Shown here: positions 8,211 to 18,278 of the stretch, piece after piece | Layout: each line of letters starts with the position of its first letter | Numbering within the stretch: position 1 is the first letter of the stretch | Source of the DNA: Clostridium sp. C8-1-8 | Lineage (GTDB): Bacteria; Bacillota; Clostridia; Clostridiales; Clostridiaceae | DNA length: 64,000 bases | Assembly: GCF_009928445.1 (NCBI RefSeq) | Contig: NZ_JAABNO010000008.1 | Location: 124,001 to 188,000 of the forward strand | Reading direction: 5' to 3' | Program-made: the position numbers and the translations under genes | Notes under the pieces: generated by a model | What the model saw: only the letters and a program-made list of their open reading frames with translations | Database searches by the model: none | What the model was told of the DNA's origin: nothing

Positions 8211-10502
8211 CTACATATTCTCAAGTTCTTCCTTAGTTATAAGTACTTGCCTTGGCTTACTTCCATCCTTTGGCGATATAATATTATTTTCTTCTAGCTG
8301 TTCCATAATTCTTGCAGCCCTATTAAATCCTACCCTAAGCTTTCTCTGAAGGAAGGAGGTAGATGCTTGACCAGTTTCAACTACTATTCTTATAGCTTCC
8401 TCTAAGAGTTCATCTCCATCATCTGGATTTGCCGTATTTGAAGAAGAAGTAACCTCGCTATTTATATGATCTATTATCTCAGTTTCATAAGTTGTTTCTT
8501 CTGACGTACCCTTTATGAAATTAACCACCTGCTCCACTTCTTCCTCTGAGATAAATGCTCCTTGAATTCTTACAGGTTTTGCCTCTCCCACAGGGTAGAA
8601 AAGCATATCCCCTTTTCCTAATAATTTTTCAGCTCCAGAAGAGTCTAGTATGGTTCTTGAGTCAATCTGACTAGAAACAGCAAAGGATATTCTAGACGGA
8701 ATATTAGCCTTAATAACTCCTGTGATGACATCTACAGAAGGTCTCTGTGTTGCAATGACAAGATGCATACCTGCAGCTCTAGCCATCTGCGCTAGTCTTG
8801 CTATATAATCTTCCACATCATTAGGGCAAGCCATCATAAGATCTGCAAGCTCATCAACAATTATTACTATCCAAGGTAGCTTCTCTGTAATGATTCCCTT
8901 GTCAAATAAGTTATTATACGATTCTATATTTCTTACACCGCTATCAGCAAATAATTTATATCTTCTAGTCATCTCATTTACTGCCCAGTTTAATGCTGCC
9001 GCAGCTTTTTTAGGGTCAGTTACTACTGGAATTAATAGTTGTGGAATTCCATTATATACATTCAATTCAACAACCTTAGGATCCACCATTAAAAGCTTAA
9101 CTTCCGCTGGAGAATATTTGTATAGAATACTTATTATCAAAGTATTTATACATACACTCTTACCAGATCCTGTAGCCCCTGCAATTAATAAGTGAGGCAT
9201 CTTACTCAAATCTGCTACGATTGACTTACCAGCTATATCCTTTCCAAGTGCAAAAGCCAAATTGCTTTTTGAATTTATGAATTCATCAGAATCCAAAACT
9301 TCCCTAAGAAACACTGGAGTAAGTTCCTTGTTTGGCACCTCTATTCCTACCGCTGCTTTTCCTGGAATAGGTGCCTCTATTCTTACACCATTGGCTGCAA
9401 GTCCTAAAGCTATATCATCAGATAAATTGACAATCTTACTTACTTTTACTCCAGCACTAGGCTGTAACTCAAATCTTGTTACTGAAGGCCCTTTTGTTAC
9501 TTGTACAATTTTCGCCTCTACTCCAAAACTATTTAAAGTATCCTCTAATTTAGTTACGTTTTGAAGTAAGTCTTTTTTATCTTCTTTCTTTAGTTTTGAT
9601 GCAGAATTTACATTTAAAAGCTCAGTGGAAGGAATTTTATATTCAGTTTCCTCTGAAGATAACAGTCTCTCTGTTAACTCTTTATTTACATCCTCTTTAA
9701 CTTCGTTATCTAAAGCTTTTTTCTTATCTGAAGTTCTATTACTATTAGCAGTAGTATCTGTTATTTCAACTTTTGTTGGAGCACTTTCTGACACCACTTC
9801 TTCATGAATAGATGCATTCTTCATAAAGTCCAATATTTTTATTTTATTATTTATTCCATTTATGAATTCATTTTGATCATTATTTTTTTCCTCAAGTACA
9901 AGGAATTCTTCTTTAGTCTCTACTTTATTAGACTTTTCAACATTCTTATCCTTTTTCTCTGGTAACAGCCTAATATTCATGTTTATTGAATCTAAAGAAA
10001 AATCAAAGCCAACAATAAAAAGTATTACGTATACAGCTATATTAATAATAAATGTACCTATTGTACCTATTAATCTATATATAGGCAAGGTTATAGAAAA
10101 GCCAATAACTCCACTGTGAAAATAGCTTTTAGAACCAATTATAGCTTTTAAAGAGTTGGTAAAGCTAGTACTATCGTAATAGTTGCTTATTGAAATAACT
10201 TGTATAAATATTAATGAATTTATTATACCGGCAGTTAAAATTATAAAAGTTTTAGAAAGTATTATACTTCCTTTAGATTTTATATATATTATTGATAAAT
10301 AAATCATATATAAAGGCAATATAAAAGTACCTATTCCAATTGCTGATGTAAAAAAATACTTAGAAAAATATGAAAGATACCCAGCTGCATCCGTATATAT
10401 ACTTATAGCTAATACCAAACTTATAGCTAATAGTATTATTCCAGTAATATCTGAGTTCTTCTTTTTCTGATTTTTTTTACTTGAAGTTTTCTTCTTTGCC
10501 AT
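8211..10502 (-). CDS. ftsK: DNA translocase FtsK/SpoIIIE
   Basis: A membrane-bound hexameric motor of 763 residues that pumps chromosomal DNA through closing septa. The N-terminus has a lysine-rich start and about four membrane helices (to about residue 165); a charged linker follows to about residue 300. The motor domain has Walker [10 protein letters not shown] and Walker [12 protein letters not shown], and the last 65 residues form the gamma winged helix that reads polar KOPS/SRS sequences. In a spore former it may serve forespore transport too. I start at [10 protein letters not shown] (10502) because AGGGGTG lies seven bases upstream; the longer frame adds 19 unlikely residues. Confidence 0.96.
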   Translation of the reverse strand: MAKKKTSSKKNQKKKNSDITGIILLAISLVLAISIYTDAAGYLSYFSKYFFTSAIGIGTFILPLYMIYLSIIYIKSKGSIILSKTFIILTAGIINSLIFIQVISISNYYDSTSFTNSLKAIIGSKSYFHSGVIGFSITLPIYRLIGTIGTFIINIAVYVILFIVGFDFSLDSINMNIRLLPEKKDKNVEKSNKVETKEEFLVLEEKNNDQNEFINGINNKIKILDFMKNASIHEEVVSESAPTKVEITDTTANSNRTSDKKKALDNEVKEDVNKELTERLLSSEETEYKIPSTELLNVNSASKLKKEDKKDLLQNVTKLEDTLNSFGVEAKIVQVTKGPSVTRFELQPSAGVKVSKIVNLSDDIALGLAANGVRIEAPIPGKAAVGIEVPNKELTPVFLREVLDSDEFINSKSNLAFALGKDIAGKSIVADLSKMPHLLIAGATGSGKSVCINTLIISILYKYSPAEVKLLMVDPKVVELNVYNGIPQLLIPVVTDPKKAAAALNWAVNEMTRRYKLFADSGVRNIESYNNLFDKGIITEKLPWIVIIVDELADLMMACPNDVEDYIARLAQMARAAGMHLVIATQRPSVDVITGVIKANIPSRISFAVSSQIDSRTILDSSGAEKLLGKGDMLFYPVGEAKPVRIQGAFISEEEVEQVVNFIKGTSEETTYETEIIDHINSEVTSSSNTANPDDGDELLEEAIRIVVETGQASTSFLQRKLRVGFNRAARIMEQLEENNIISPKDGSKPRQVLITKEELENM

Positions 10503-10549
10503 ATTCTTCACCCCTTTTACTACTTCTACACACAGAGCTAAATTTCCTC

Positions 10550-10592
10550 CAAAAACCATAAATAAACCATAGGATTTACCTATGGTTTATTT
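10550..10592 (-). terminator. tepA terminator built into its last codons
   Basis: A 14-bp perfect stem, arms 10560-10573 and 10579-10592, with a 5-base loop. The stop codon at 10580-10582 and the last two codons of tepA lie inside an arm. T-rich sequence follows on the minus strand. It separates tepA from ftsK. Confidence 0.82.
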
Positions 10593-11272
10593 ACACTATC
10601 TATCATTGAGTTCAATTTGTCAAGTGCCTCTTTTATACCCCCAACTTCATCTATAAGCCCATAGTCCACTGCTTCCTTACCTACTAAAATAGTTCCCATA
10701 TCATTCAAAAGCTCATCAGTTTGAAGCATAAGAGTTCTAAGGGTTTCTTTGTTTATATTAGAGGTTCTTACTATAAATTCATTTATACGCTCCTGCATTT
10801 TATTAAAATACTTAAAGGTCTGAGGAACTCCAAGTATTAATCCATTCATTCTTATAGGATGTAGTATCATTGTAGCAGAAGGTGATATAAATGAGTAATC
10901 AGAGGCAGTTGCTAATGGAACGCCTATAGAGTGTCCTCCACCTATTACTAGAGATACAGTAGGTTTGCTCAGACTTCTTATCATCTCAGATATAGCAAGC
11001 CCAGCTTCTACATCACCACCAACAGTATTCAAAATGGTTAAAATACCTTCTACTTTATCATTTTGCTCCATTTCTATTAACTGAGGTATTACATGCTCAT
11101 ATTTAGTGGTCTTTGTTTGCGGAGGTAATACACCATGCCCCTCTATCTGACCAATTATAGATAATATATGAATTCTTTGCTGCACATCTTGAGTAGAATT
11201 CGTATTGCCAAGTTCCTTTATGGATTCAATTTTATCATCTGTTCTTTTTTCTTCATTTTTTATTTCGCTCAT
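10580..11272 (-). CDS. tepA: ClpP-class serine protease, TepA-like
   Basis: A 230-residue member of the ClpP/crotonase fold family, close to the Bacillus translocation-enhancing protein TepA (YmfB). The nucleophile region is [15 protein letters not shown] with the catalytic serine, followed by the histidine in TMILHPIRM; the glycine-rich [12 protein letters not shown] forms the oxyanion side. There is no partner ATPase nearby, so whether it works with a Clp ATPase is unknown. The start at 11272 (third residue of the longest frame) has GGAGG seven bases upstream. It follows dapG in the M16-ymxH-dapG cluster, as in Bacillus where the same group surrounds pnp and ftsK. Confidence 0.88.
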   Translation of the reverse strand: MSEIKNEEKRTDDKIESIKELGNTNSTQDVQQRIHILSIIGQIEGHGVLPPQTKTTKYEHVIPQLIEMEQNDKVEGILTILNTVGGDVEAGLAISEMIRSLSKPTVSLVIGGGHSIGVPLATASDYSFISPSATMILHPIRMNGLILGVPQTFKYFNKMQERINEFIVRTSNINKETLRTLMLQTDELLNDMGTILVGKEAVDYGLIDEVGGIKEALDKLNSMIDSVNKP

Positions 11273-11330
11273 GATCATTCCTCCTGTACTACTATATTTT
11301 GTACAAGAGAGTAATCATTTATTCAATTAT

Positions 11331-12524
11331 TTACATAAAAGCTTTATGAAGTACATTAATTGCTTTTTCAACATCGAAGGAATGTATTAAGCACCATATA
11401 GTAGCGTGAGAATCTGCTGTTTGAAGTACTTCTATATTATTATCATCTAAGGTTCTTATTATCTTTGCCATTACTCCAGGAATTCCCTTCATTCTAGAAC
11501 CTATTAAAGAAATTTTACTACATTCTTTAACCAAATGATAAACAATACTTCTATCTTTTAATATTGTCTCCAGCTTTGTTAAGTCTTCTGAATCTATTGT
11601 AAATATTTTTTCTTTAGGAAATATATTTATAAGATCTAAACTTATCTTATTTTCAGCTAGGGTATCCAATACCTTCTTATATTCATTTTTATTTTCGTTG
11701 TCTGACTCAGTTATAGTCACTTGAATTCTTCCAGACATGTGAGTAATACCAGTTAAAATACGAGGATCGCTGCTATCACCAACATTGTCAATAACTGTAC
11801 CTTTGCACTTAGACATAGTATTTCTTATTACAAGAGGTATATTGCCTCTCATAGCTATTTCAACAGCTCTTGGATGTATAACTTTGGCTCCTTGATCTGC
11901 AAACTGAAAGACTTCGTTATAGCTAATCTTATCTATTAAATTAGCATCTTCTACTATTCTTGGATCAGCAGTCATAATTCCATCCACGTCAGTGAATATT
12001 TCTATCTGCTCACTTTTAAGAGCCACACCTAATATAGATGCTGAAGTGTCACTTCCACCTCTTCCTATGGTAGTAAAATTGCCTTCGCTATCCATCCCTT
12101 GGAATCCGCAAACTACAGGCACTATACCTTCGTTTAATAAATGTAGAATTCTCTTTGTATCTACATCTAATAAACGGGCATTAGAAAAATCGCTATTAGT
12201 TATTATACCAGCTTGTCCTCCAGTTAAAGGAGTAGCTTTAATATTATTTATATACAGCTCCTGGCATAATACTGTAGAACTAATTATTTCTCCACAACAC
12301 ATCAACATATCTGTTGTAAGCTTGTTTGCTTTTTTAAAATCACTATTTAATAGTGAAAGTAGTGTGTCTGTGGCATAAGGATCACCTTTTCTGCCCATAG
12401 CAGAAACTACAACAACAGGTGAATACCCTTTGTTTATTGCTTCTTTAATTTTTTCGATGACTTGTTCTCTTCTTTCAGATGTAGATACTGAAGTTCCACC
12501 AAACTTTTGTATGATGATTTTCAA
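11331..12524 (-). CDS. dapG: Aspartate kinase
   Basis: Phosphorylates aspartate, the first step to diaminopimelate, lysine, threonine and methionine. The kinase domain has KFGGTSVST at the N-terminus, VVVVSAMGRKGDPYATDT, and GRGGSDTSASILG around residue 155; two ACT domains follow from about residue 265 and end with the IEVLQTADSHATIWCLI type segment, giving 397 residues. The DapG-like neighbourhood with ymxH and tepA suggests the isozyme feeding diaminopimelate to the cell wall or dipicolinate to spores. The start is a TTG with AAGGAG eight bases upstream. No lysine riboswitch was seen before it. Confidence 0.94.
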   Translation of the reverse strand: MKIIIQKFGGTSVSTSERREQVIEKIKEAINKGYSPVVVVSAMGRKGDPYATDTLLSLLNSDFKKANKLTTDMLMCCGEIISSTVLCQELYINNIKATPLTGGQAGIITNSDFSNARLLDVDTKRILHLLNEGIVPVVCGFQGMDSEGNFTTIGRGGSDTSASILGVALKSEQIEIFTDVDGIMTADPRIVEDANLIDKISYNEVFQFADQGAKVIHPRAVEIAMRGNIPLVIRNTMSKCKGTVIDNVGDSSDPRILTGITHMSGRIQVTITESDNENKNEYKKVLDTLAENKISLDLINIFPKEKIFTIDSEDLTKLETILKDRSIVYHLVKECSKISLIGSRMKGIPGVMAKIIRTLDDNNIEVLQTADSHATIWCLIHSFDVEKAINVLHKAFM

Positions 12525-12539
12525 AATATCACTCCTTTG

Positions 12540-12815
12540 TTAAAGCTTAGTTCTTTTAATCATTTCCTCTTCAACGTCAAGAATAATTGTTTTCGCGCCT
12601 ATCTTTTTTACATAATCCCATGGTATCTCAAGGAATTCATCTCCACCAAATAGGCTAAACTTTGATATATTAATATTAATGATAAGAAATTTTAATTTTC
12701 CTTCATCATCTATAACTATATCATTGCTTGATAAAGAATTGTACTTTTCTCCATCATTGACGTTTATTATTTCATATCTTTCCATCTCAGATAAATACTT
12801 AATATTGTCACTCAT
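12540..12815 (-). CDS. ymxH: YlmC/YmxH family PRC-barrel sporulation protein
   Basis: A 91-residue protein with the PRC-barrel fold typical of YlmC/YmxH: LSEMERYEIINVNDGEKYNSL, then IVIDDEGKLKFLII, and the conserved EFLEIPWDYVKKIGAKTIIL near the C-terminus. It is present in spore formers, but no biochemical function is established. I choose the ATG at 12815; the upstream in-frame ATG lies inside the Shine-Dalgarno AAGGAGG. That site is complementary to CCTCCTT just after the preceding M16 gene, which could couple its translation to that gene. Confidence 0.86.
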   Translation of the reverse strand: MSDNIKYLSEMERYEIINVNDGEKYNSLSSNDIVIDDEGKLKFLIININISKFSLFGGDEFLEIPWDYVKKIGAKTIILDVEEEMIKRTKL

Positions 12816-12824
12816 GATAGCACA

Positions 12825-12857
12825 CCTCCTTAACATCAAGTTATGATACCAAGGAGG
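12825..12857 (-). promoter_or_regulatory. Hairpin sequestering the ymxH ribosome binding site
   Basis: On the minus strand CCTCCTT (12851-12857) is an exact complement of the ymxH Shine-Dalgarno AAGGAGG (12825-12831), 19 bases downstream. CCTCCTT begins nine bases after the M16 peptidase stop codon, close enough to be covered by a terminating ribosome. Confidence 0.55.
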
Positions 12858-12866
12858 ATTTTATGC

Positions 12867-14162
12867 TTAGATATTTCCTTCACTAGTATTGTATGCAGCT
12901 ATATCTTTTTGTGCTAGCGTGGACAATGTATCTAAATCAATTTCTTTTCCGACAAAAGCTCCGTTTATAATTCCAGGCTTGAAGCATTCTTCAAGCATGC
13001 TATGTACAGTTTCAAAGTTTATTCTATCAATTTTGCTTATTATATCTTCTGGCTTATTTATCTTATTTAAAAACAGTACTGATTTACCATTGCTGAACAT
13101 CCTACTGCTAGTGCTTTCTAGGCCTAGAACATAATTTGCTTTTATCTTTTCTTTATTAATATCTAGTTGCTCTTTGGTTATTCCTTTTGTCATAAAAAGC
13201 TGCAATTCTTCATTTATTGCTTGAAGTGTCTGCTCAGCATACACCGGGTTAAGTCCTACATAAATGTTCATCATTCCAACATTTTTATATGACAAAGGAT
13301 ATGAGTATACCGAATAACAAACTCCCATTTCTTCACGAATCTTTTGAAAAAGTAAAGAGGAGGCTCCACCACCTAAGATATTATTAAGAACTATTAAATT
13401 ATACCCATTATCTTCACCAATTGGAACCCCTTTTAAGCCTAAGTTTATGTGAAGTTGTTCAATATCTTTTTCTGCACTGACAAAATTATTCATTAAGCTT
13501 GGAGTAGAATACTCAGTTACAATGTCTCTTTTCACAGACCAGTTACCAAAATAATATTCTACTAACTTTATAAGTTCTTTATAATTGAATTTCCCACAGA
13601 TTGATAATACAGAATTTTTAGGTGTATAGTGTGACTCTATATATTTTGTTATAATTTCTCTGTTAAAAGACCTTACTGTATCAGGTGTTCCTAATATTGG
13701 ATAGGATAATGAATCATCACCAAAAGCAGCTTTAGCATGAATATCAGAAAGTACATCTTCTGGAGTATCTTCACCCATATTTATTTCTTCAACAACAACT
13801 CCCTGTTCTTTTTGAATATCTTCTTCACTAAATTTAGAATTGAACATCATATCAGATAACACTTCTAAACATAGTTCTGCATGAGTAGAAAGCGCTTTAA
13901 AATAATAACAAGTAGACTCTTTACTTGTATATGCATTTATTTGGCCTCCTACATTCTCAATATCCTCTGCTATCTTCTTAGCACTTCTGTTTTTTGTACC
14001 TTTGAACATCATATGTTCTATAAAATGTGAGATACCATTATTATTTAGATTTTCATTTCTTGACCCATTTTCAACATGTAATCCTATGCTTATAGAGTCA
14101 ACGTGATCTATATATTCTGTTACAACTCTTAGGCCATTGGATAATGTGTACAGATTATACAT
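12867..14162 (-). CDS. ymxG: M16-family zinc peptidase (YmxG/MlpA-like)
   Basis: A 431-residue pitrilysin-type processing peptidase. The inverted zinc motif HFIEHMMFKGT (HxxEH) is at about residues 47-57, with the downstream metal-binding glutamate in the VVVEEINMGEDTPEDV region. The C-terminal half is the usual second M16 repeat with GGGASSLLFQKIREE. In Bacillus the same gene lies beside pnp and is implicated in regulating exoenzyme production; the substrate here is unknown. AAGGAGG precedes the ATG. The gene heads the ymxG-ymxH-dapG-tepA unit, and a copy of the two-hairpin repeat begins only about 20 bases upstream of its start. Confidence 0.92.
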   Translation of the reverse strand: MYNLYTLSNGLRVVTEYIDHVDSISIGLHVENGSRNENLNNNGISHFIEHMMFKGTKNRSAKKIAEDIENVGGQINAYTSKESTCYYFKALSTHAELCLEVLSDMMFNSKFSEEDIQKEQGVVVEEINMGEDTPEDVLSDIHAKAAFGDDSLSYPILGTPDTVRSFNREIITKYIESHYTPKNSVLSICGKFNYKELIKLVEYYFGNWSVKRDIVTEYSTPSLMNNFVSAEKDIEQLHINLGLKGVPIGEDNGYNLIVLNNILGGGASSLLFQKIREEMGVCYSVYSYPLSYKNVGMMNIYVGLNPVYAEQTLQAINEELQLFMTKGITKEQLDINKEKIKANYVLGLESTSSRMFSNGKSVLFLNKINKPEDIISKIDRINFETVHSMLEECFKPGIINGAFVGKEIDLDTLSTLAQKDIAAYNTSEGNI

Positions 14163-14182
14163 AAAAATACCTCCTTATAATA

Positions 14183-14280
14183 AAAAATTCTATAAAGGTG
14201 CTACTTTAAAGAATTTTCTGCGAATCCGCCTTTTCAAGTTCATTGAAAAACATCCTTCAAGGCGATATATTTTTTTAGTC
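14183..14280 (+). repeat. Two-hairpin interspersed repeat, copy beside ymxG
   Basis: First hairpin AATTC-TAAAG with CTTTA-GAATT. Second hairpin CGCCTT with AAGGCG, followed by a run of T residues on the plus strand. The layout matches the copies at 31111 and 34527. It lies in the 5' region of ymxG, in the orientation opposite to that gene. Confidence 0.65.
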
Positions 14281-14354
14281 TTTCGATTATATTGTGCTTT
14301 TAATTATATGTTATATACTAATTTGCTACATCTATTAATATAGTTTTTAAAATG

Positions 14355-14391
14355 AAAAAATCGCTAATGCGACTTTCATTAGTGATTTTTT
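14355..14391 (+). repeat. Half copy of the interspersed repeat (first hairpin)
   Basis: Arms AAAAAATCGCTAATG and CATTAGTGATTTTTT pair throughout, with a single G-T pair. The GCTAATGCGA segment matches GCTAAAGCGA of other copies, with compensating change in the opposite arm. The second hairpin is not present in the usual place. Confidence 0.6.
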
Positions 14392-14402
14392 GAATATAAG
14401 AA

Positions 14403-14431
14403 TAAAAAGGCAATTTTTAAGTTGCCCTTTC
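14403..14431 (-). terminator. pnp terminator
   Basis: AAAGGCAA pairs with TTGCCCTTT with one bulged C. On the minus strand it is followed by TTTTTATT, directly after pnp. Confidence 0.7.
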
Positions 14432-14435
14432 ATAT

Positions 14436-16544
14436 TTATTCTTTTGGCTTTTCTTCTTGTGATTCTGCTATAGCATCTTTTCTAGATAGGTTTATTCTTC
14501 CTTGATTATCTATATCAGTAACCTTTACTAATATTTCATCACCAACAGATACAATATCTTCAACCTTATTTACTCTACTTACATCTAGTTTAGAAATGTG
14601 AACCAAACCTTCTTTATTAGGTAGTATTTCAACAAAAGCTCCAAATTGAGCTATCTTAACAACCTTACCTAGATAAATTTCGCCTGCTTTTACTTCACGA
14701 GTAAGTCCATCTATTATCTTTAATGCTTCTTTAACACCTTCATGATCTGAAGAAGATACAAAAACCTTACCATCATCTTTTATATCTATCTTAACACCAG
14801 TGTCAGCAATTATCTTATTAATTACTTTTCCACCAGCTCCGATTACGTCTCTAATCTTATCTGGATCAATTTGTATAGCAGAAGTCTTAGGAGCATATAA
14901 TGAAACTTCTTCTCTAGGGCCTGGTATACATTCCTTTATCTTTTCAAGAATTCCAAGTCTTGCTTTTCTAGCATCATATATAGCTGTTCTTATACAGTAT
15001 TCTGATAACCCAGCTATCTTAGTATCAACTTGAATAGAAGTTATACCTTGTTCTGTTCCTGCAACCTTAAAGTCCATATCTCCAAAGAAATCTTCGATAC
15101 CTTGTATATCAGTTAAAACTTCTTCTTCTGATAAGTCTTCTGAAGTTATCAATCCCATAGCTATACCAGCTGCTGGTCTCTTAATTGGAACTCCTGCATC
15201 TAATAAAGCTAATGTTGATCCACATACAGATGCTTGTGATGTAGAACCATTAGAACTTAAAACTTCTGAAACTAATCTTATTGTGTATGGGAACTCTTCT
15301 TCTGATGGTATAAGTGGCTCTAAAGCTCTTTCTGCTAAAGCACCATGGCCTATTTCTCTTCTACCTGGCCCTCTTAAAGGTCTAACTTCACCAACGCTGT
15401 AAGAAGGGAAGTTATAGTGATGCATATATCTTTTAGATTCTTCTTCTCCAATACCATCTAAAATCTGAACATCTCCTATAGCACCTAAAGTAGCTACAGT
15501 CATAACTTGTGTAAGACCTCTAGTAAATATACCAGTTCCATGAGTTCTTGGCAAAACTCCTACTTCACAGTTTATTGGTCTTACTTGATCAAAAGCTCTT
15601 CCATCAGGACGTCTTCTTTCATGTAAAAGCATATCTCTTACGATTTCTTTTTGAATTCTATATACAACATCGTTAACATCAGACATGTTGTCAGGATAAA
15701 TTTCAGCAAAATGATCTATTACACTCTTCTTAACTTCATCCATTTCTACATTTCTTTCGTTCTTATCAATAATGTACATAGCCTTCTTTATCATCTCAAA
15801 AGAGTATTCACGTACTGTCTTTTCTAAATCAGCATCAACCTTATATATTAAAGGTTCCTTCTTTTCTTTTCCATAAAGCTTCATTGCTTCTTCTTGGAAT
15901 GCAACTATACCTTTACATGCTTCAAAACCAAAGTTAATAGCATTGATCATAGTTTCTTCTGGTATTTCATGACCGCCAGCTTCTATCATCATAACTCTAT
16001 CTTTAGTTGCACATACAGTTAAGAATAATATACTTTCTTCTCTTTGTTTTGATGTTGGGTTAAGTATAAACTCATCACCAATTAAACCTACTTGTACTGC
16101 AGCTACTGGAGTTGTAAATGGGATACTTGATAGACAAAGAGCAGTTGAAGCTGCATTTATCGCAAGAATTTCTGGAAGGTTATCATTCTCTACAGAAACT
16201 ACTGTACAAACTACTTGTACGTCATTTCTATATCCTTTTGGGAAAAGTGGTCTAAGCGGTCTATCGACAGCTCTACCATTTAGAATTGCTTTTTCTGAAG
16301 GCTTACCCTCTCTCTTGATAAATCCTCCAGGTATTTTTCCTACTGCATATAATCTTTCTTCATACTCTACACTTAGAGGAAAGAAGTCAATCCCCTGTCT
16401 TGGTGCTTCTGAAGCATTTGCATTTGTTAATATTACTGTATCACCATAACTCATAAGAATAGCAGCATCAGAAAGCATTCCAATCTTTCCAAATTCTACT
16501 TTCATTTTTCTACCAGCTACAGTGGTTTCATGAAAATGGTTCAT
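14436..16544 (-). CDS. pnp: Polyribonucleotide nucleotidyltransferase
   Basis: Polynucleotide phosphorylase, a 3'-to-5' phosphorolytic exoribonuclease that partners RNase Y in mRNA decay. The 702 residues contain two RNase PH domains joined by a helical linker: the first includes [19 protein letters not shown], the second [13 protein letters not shown] and [17 protein letters not shown] with catalytic acidic residues in [18 protein letters not shown] domain ([15 protein letters not shown]) and an S1 domain ([26 protein letters not shown]) follow. GGAGG lies nine bases before the ATG. It has its own terminator and follows rpsO after 412 bases. Confidence 0.98.
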   Translation of the reverse strand: MNHFHETTVAGRKMKVEFGKIGMLSDAAILMSYGDTVILTNANASEAPRQGIDFFPLSVEYEERLYAVGKIPGGFIKREGKPSEKAILNGRAVDRPLRPLFPKGYRNDVQVVCTVVSVENDNLPEILAINAASTALCLSSIPFTTPVAAVQVGLIGDEFILNPTSKQREESILFLTVCATKDRVMMIEAGGHEIPEETMINAINFGFEACKGIVAFQEEAMKLYGKEKKEPLIYKVDADLEKTVREYSFEMIKKAMYIIDKNERNVEMDEVKKSVIDHFAEIYPDNMSDVNDVVYRIQKEIVRDMLLHERRRPDGRAFDQVRPINCEVGVLPRTHGTGIFTRGLTQVMTVATLGAIGDVQILDGIGEEESKRYMHHYNFPSYSVGEVRPLRGPGRREIGHGALAERALEPLIPSEEEFPYTIRLVSEVLSSNGSTSQASVCGSTLALLDAGVPIKRPAAGIAMGLITSEDLSEEEVLTDIQGIEDFFGDMDFKVAGTEQGITSIQVDTKIAGLSEYCIRTAIYDARKARLGILEKIKECIPGPREEVSLYAPKTSAIQIDPDKIRDVIGAGGKVINKIIADTGVKIDIKDDGKVFVSSSDHEGVKEALKIIDGLTREVKAGEIYLGKVVKIAQFGAFVEILPNKEGLVHISKLDVSRVNKVEDIVSVGDEILVKVTDIDNQGRINLSRKDAIAESQEEKPKE

Positions 16545-16596
16545 GTGTTAATACCTCCTTCCGGTTACTTATGTAAAACTTTACTTTAAATTGTTT

Positions 16597-16679
16597 AAAA
16601 ATCGCTAAAGCGAGTTTCATTAGTATTTTCTAATCTGCCTTTAAAAAGTTTAAAACTAAAGCTAAAGGCGGATTTTTTG
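16597..16679 (+). repeat. Two-hairpin interspersed repeat, copy before pnp
   Basis: AAATCGCTAAAGCGA and TTCATTAGT match the first hairpin of the other copies. CTGCCTTT with AAAGGCGG forms the second, followed by a T run on the plus strand. Confidence 0.62.
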
Positions 16680-16924
16680 ATTTTACTCTTATGTCATAAC
16701 TATTTTAAATATAATACAGCATAGTTATTCACTGATTTATAAAAAACGCAGTTGATTTAAGAGTAAAATTTGTCCAATACACTTTTTATAAATTATTTTA
16801 CGTGTATTTTCTTCTGAGGATTTGTATAAGAAGGTTTTTATAGACTAATATATATTATTTTCTCTTTAAATCTTAAGAAATTATTCATTATTTACTTAAA
16901 ATTTTACAATTTTGTAGAGAGTAA

Positions 16925-16950
16925 AATAATAGAGCGGTATAACCGCTCTT
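16925..16950 (-). terminator. rpsO terminator
   Basis: AGAGCGG and CCGCTCT pair around a 5-base loop a few bases after the rpsO stop. ATTATTTT follows on the minus strand. Confidence 0.8.
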
Positions 16951-16956
16951 ATCAGA

Positions 16957-17220
16957 TTAACCTCTTATACCTAATTTTCCGATTATTGCTCTGTATCTTT
17001 CGATATCTTGAGAAGATAGGTAGTTTAAAAGACCTCTTCTTTGACCAACCATCATTAGAAGACCTCTTCTTGAATGGTGATCCTTTTTATGAACCTTTAA
17101 ATGTTCAGTTAAGTAGTTGATTCTCTCAGTTAATAGTGCTATTTGCACTTCTGGTGAACCAGTATCTCCTTCATGTCTTGCGTGTTGAGCAATAATTTCT
17201 TGTTTTCTTGCCTTATCCAT
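16957..17220 (-). CDS. rpsO: 30S ribosomal protein S15
   Basis: An 87-residue primary 16S rRNA-binding protein. All family blocks are present: [39 protein letters not shown], and [20 protein letters not shown]. The ATG at 17220 gives MDKARKQEI and has GGAGG eight bases upstream; the longer frame begins at a TTG within the leader. It has its own strong promoter and a leader of about 75 bases able to fold, which in other bacteria is where S15 represses its own translation. Confidence 0.98.
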   Translation of the reverse strand: MDKARKQEIIAQHARHEGDTGSPEVQIALLTERINYLTEHLKVHKKDHHSRRGLLMMVGQRRGLLNYLSSQDIERYRAIIGKLGIRG

Positions 17221-17293
17221 TGTATACACCTCCAAAATTATCCCCTAGTTCCAAGAAAAAGATGGCAAACCTTTGATCTTAGGATTAGGTTCT
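17221..17293 (-). promoter_or_regulatory. rpsO leader, possible S15 autoregulatory RNA
   Basis: Between the predicted start point and the rpsO start codon, CCTAATCCTAAGA can pair with TCTTGGAACTAGG with wobbles and mismatches, just upstream of the ribosome binding site. S15 autoregulation is known in several phyla, with varied structures. No specific Rfam class is claimed. Confidence 0.45.
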
Positions 17294-17300
17294 CAAACGT

Positions 17301-17329
17301 ATTATAGCAGAACTGATTTTCGTTGTAAA
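17301..17329 (-). promoter_or_regulatory. rpsO promoter, sigma-A type
   Basis: TTTACA (17324-17329) and TATAAT (17301-17306) on the minus strand, 17 bases apart, between ribF and rpsO. Confidence 0.82.
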
Positions 17330-17338
17330 TGAATTTTT

Positions 17339-18268
17339 TTACAATCCCTTTAGTTTTTTTCTCGATTCTGCAAAATTTTTGTCACTTTTCAATTGTTGCG
17401 TTAACGCTTCTAGACTATCAAACTTCTCTTCATCTCTTATTCTCTCTAGGAAATATACTTTTAATTCATCACCATATATGCTTTTATTAAAGTTTAAAAT
17501 ATAAGTTTCTATAGTAATATTCTTTCCATCTACAGTAGGATTATAACCAACTGAAGTTATACTTTTAAACAATTTACTCTTATAAATCGTGTTAGTATAA
17601 TAAACTCCTATCTTAGGTAAAACAGCATTTGAATCAACTTCTATATTGGCAGTAGGAAAACCTAACTTTCTGCCTAACTGTTTTCCTAATACAACCTTAC
17701 CTCTAAGAACGTAGGGTCTAGTTAACAATGCATTTGCGCTGTCTAAGTCTCCTTCAGCTAGAAGGTTTCTAATCTTAGTACTGCTTATTATATTTTCTTC
17801 ATTCATTAATGCACCCATTATATGAAGTTCAAATCCATACTTTTTACTTAGAGTTTTTAGAAGCTCCACATCCCCCTTATTTTTAAAGCCAAATCTATAA
17901 TTAAATCCAACAATAATACCCTTTGCATTATAGTTGGTTAGGAGTTGTTCTATAAAAGCTTCAGGCTCTATCTTCATAAAGTTCTCATTAAAATTCACAA
18001 GGCATGCAACATCAATACCAAGTTTCTCAAGAATTTCAAGCTTTGTTTCATTATCAAGAAGTAACTTAGGAGCCCTTTCCTTATTCACAACTGTTAATGG
18101 ATGATTCCTAAAAGTATATACCATGCTAGAACAATGGTTCTTCTTAGCTAGCTCTATGGTTTTACTTATTAAGCTTAAGTGACCTAAATGTAAACCATCA
18201 AAACTTCCTAGAGCTATATAAGAAGCTTTTTCTAAAGAGATTTTGCTATTTTCATCAATAATTATCAT
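17339..18268 (-). CDS. ribF: Bifunctional riboflavin kinase/FMN adenylyltransferase
   Basis: Converts riboflavin to FMN and FMN to FAD. The 309 residues divide into an N-terminal nucleotidyltransferase domain with GSFDGLHLGHLSLI and SSTKIRNLLAEGD, and a C-terminal flavokinase domain starting near residue 185 with GKQLGRKLGFPTANIE and ending in YFLERIRDEEKFDSLEAL. Both activities should be intact. It is the last gene of the rimP-to-ribF unit, 10 bases after truB, and no clear terminator lies between it and rpsO, so some read-through into rpsO is likely. Confidence 0.96.
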   Translation of the reverse strand: MIIIDENSKISLEKASYIALGSFDGLHLGHLSLISKTIELAKKNHCSSMVYTFRNHPLTVVNKERAPKLLLDNETKLEILEKLGIDVACLVNFNENFMKIEPEAFIEQLLTNYNAKGIIVGFNYRFGFKNKGDVELLKTLSKKYGFELHIMGALMNEENIISSTKIRNLLAEGDLDSANALLTRPYVLRGKVVLGKQLGRKLGFPTANIEVDSNAVLPKIGVYYTNTIYKSKLFKSITSVGYNPTVDGKNITIETYILNFNKSIYGDELKVYFLERIRDEEKFDSLEALTQQLKSDKNFAESRKKLKGL

Positions 18269-18278
18269 CTTTGTACCT

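Larger units (their letters stand above)
16545..16956. other. Long intergenic region between rpsO and pnp
   Basis: This 412-bp AT-rich gap carries the rpsO terminator at its right end and a two-hairpin repeat copy (16597-16679) at its left end. The middle has no credible coding frame; the pnp promoter must lie here but I could not single out a convincing one. Confidence 0.55.

Noticed and set aside
11273..11330. Lysine riboswitch or other leader near dapG and tepA
   Set aside because: The gaps around dapG are 15 and 58 bases, too short for a lysine riboswitch, and no matching motif is present.
12851..12893. Plus-strand AAGGAGG followed by ATG and a seven-codon open frame
   Set aside because: It coincides with the anti-Shine-Dalgarno heptamer and the end of ymxG on the other strand; the frame is too short and there is no promoter to support it.
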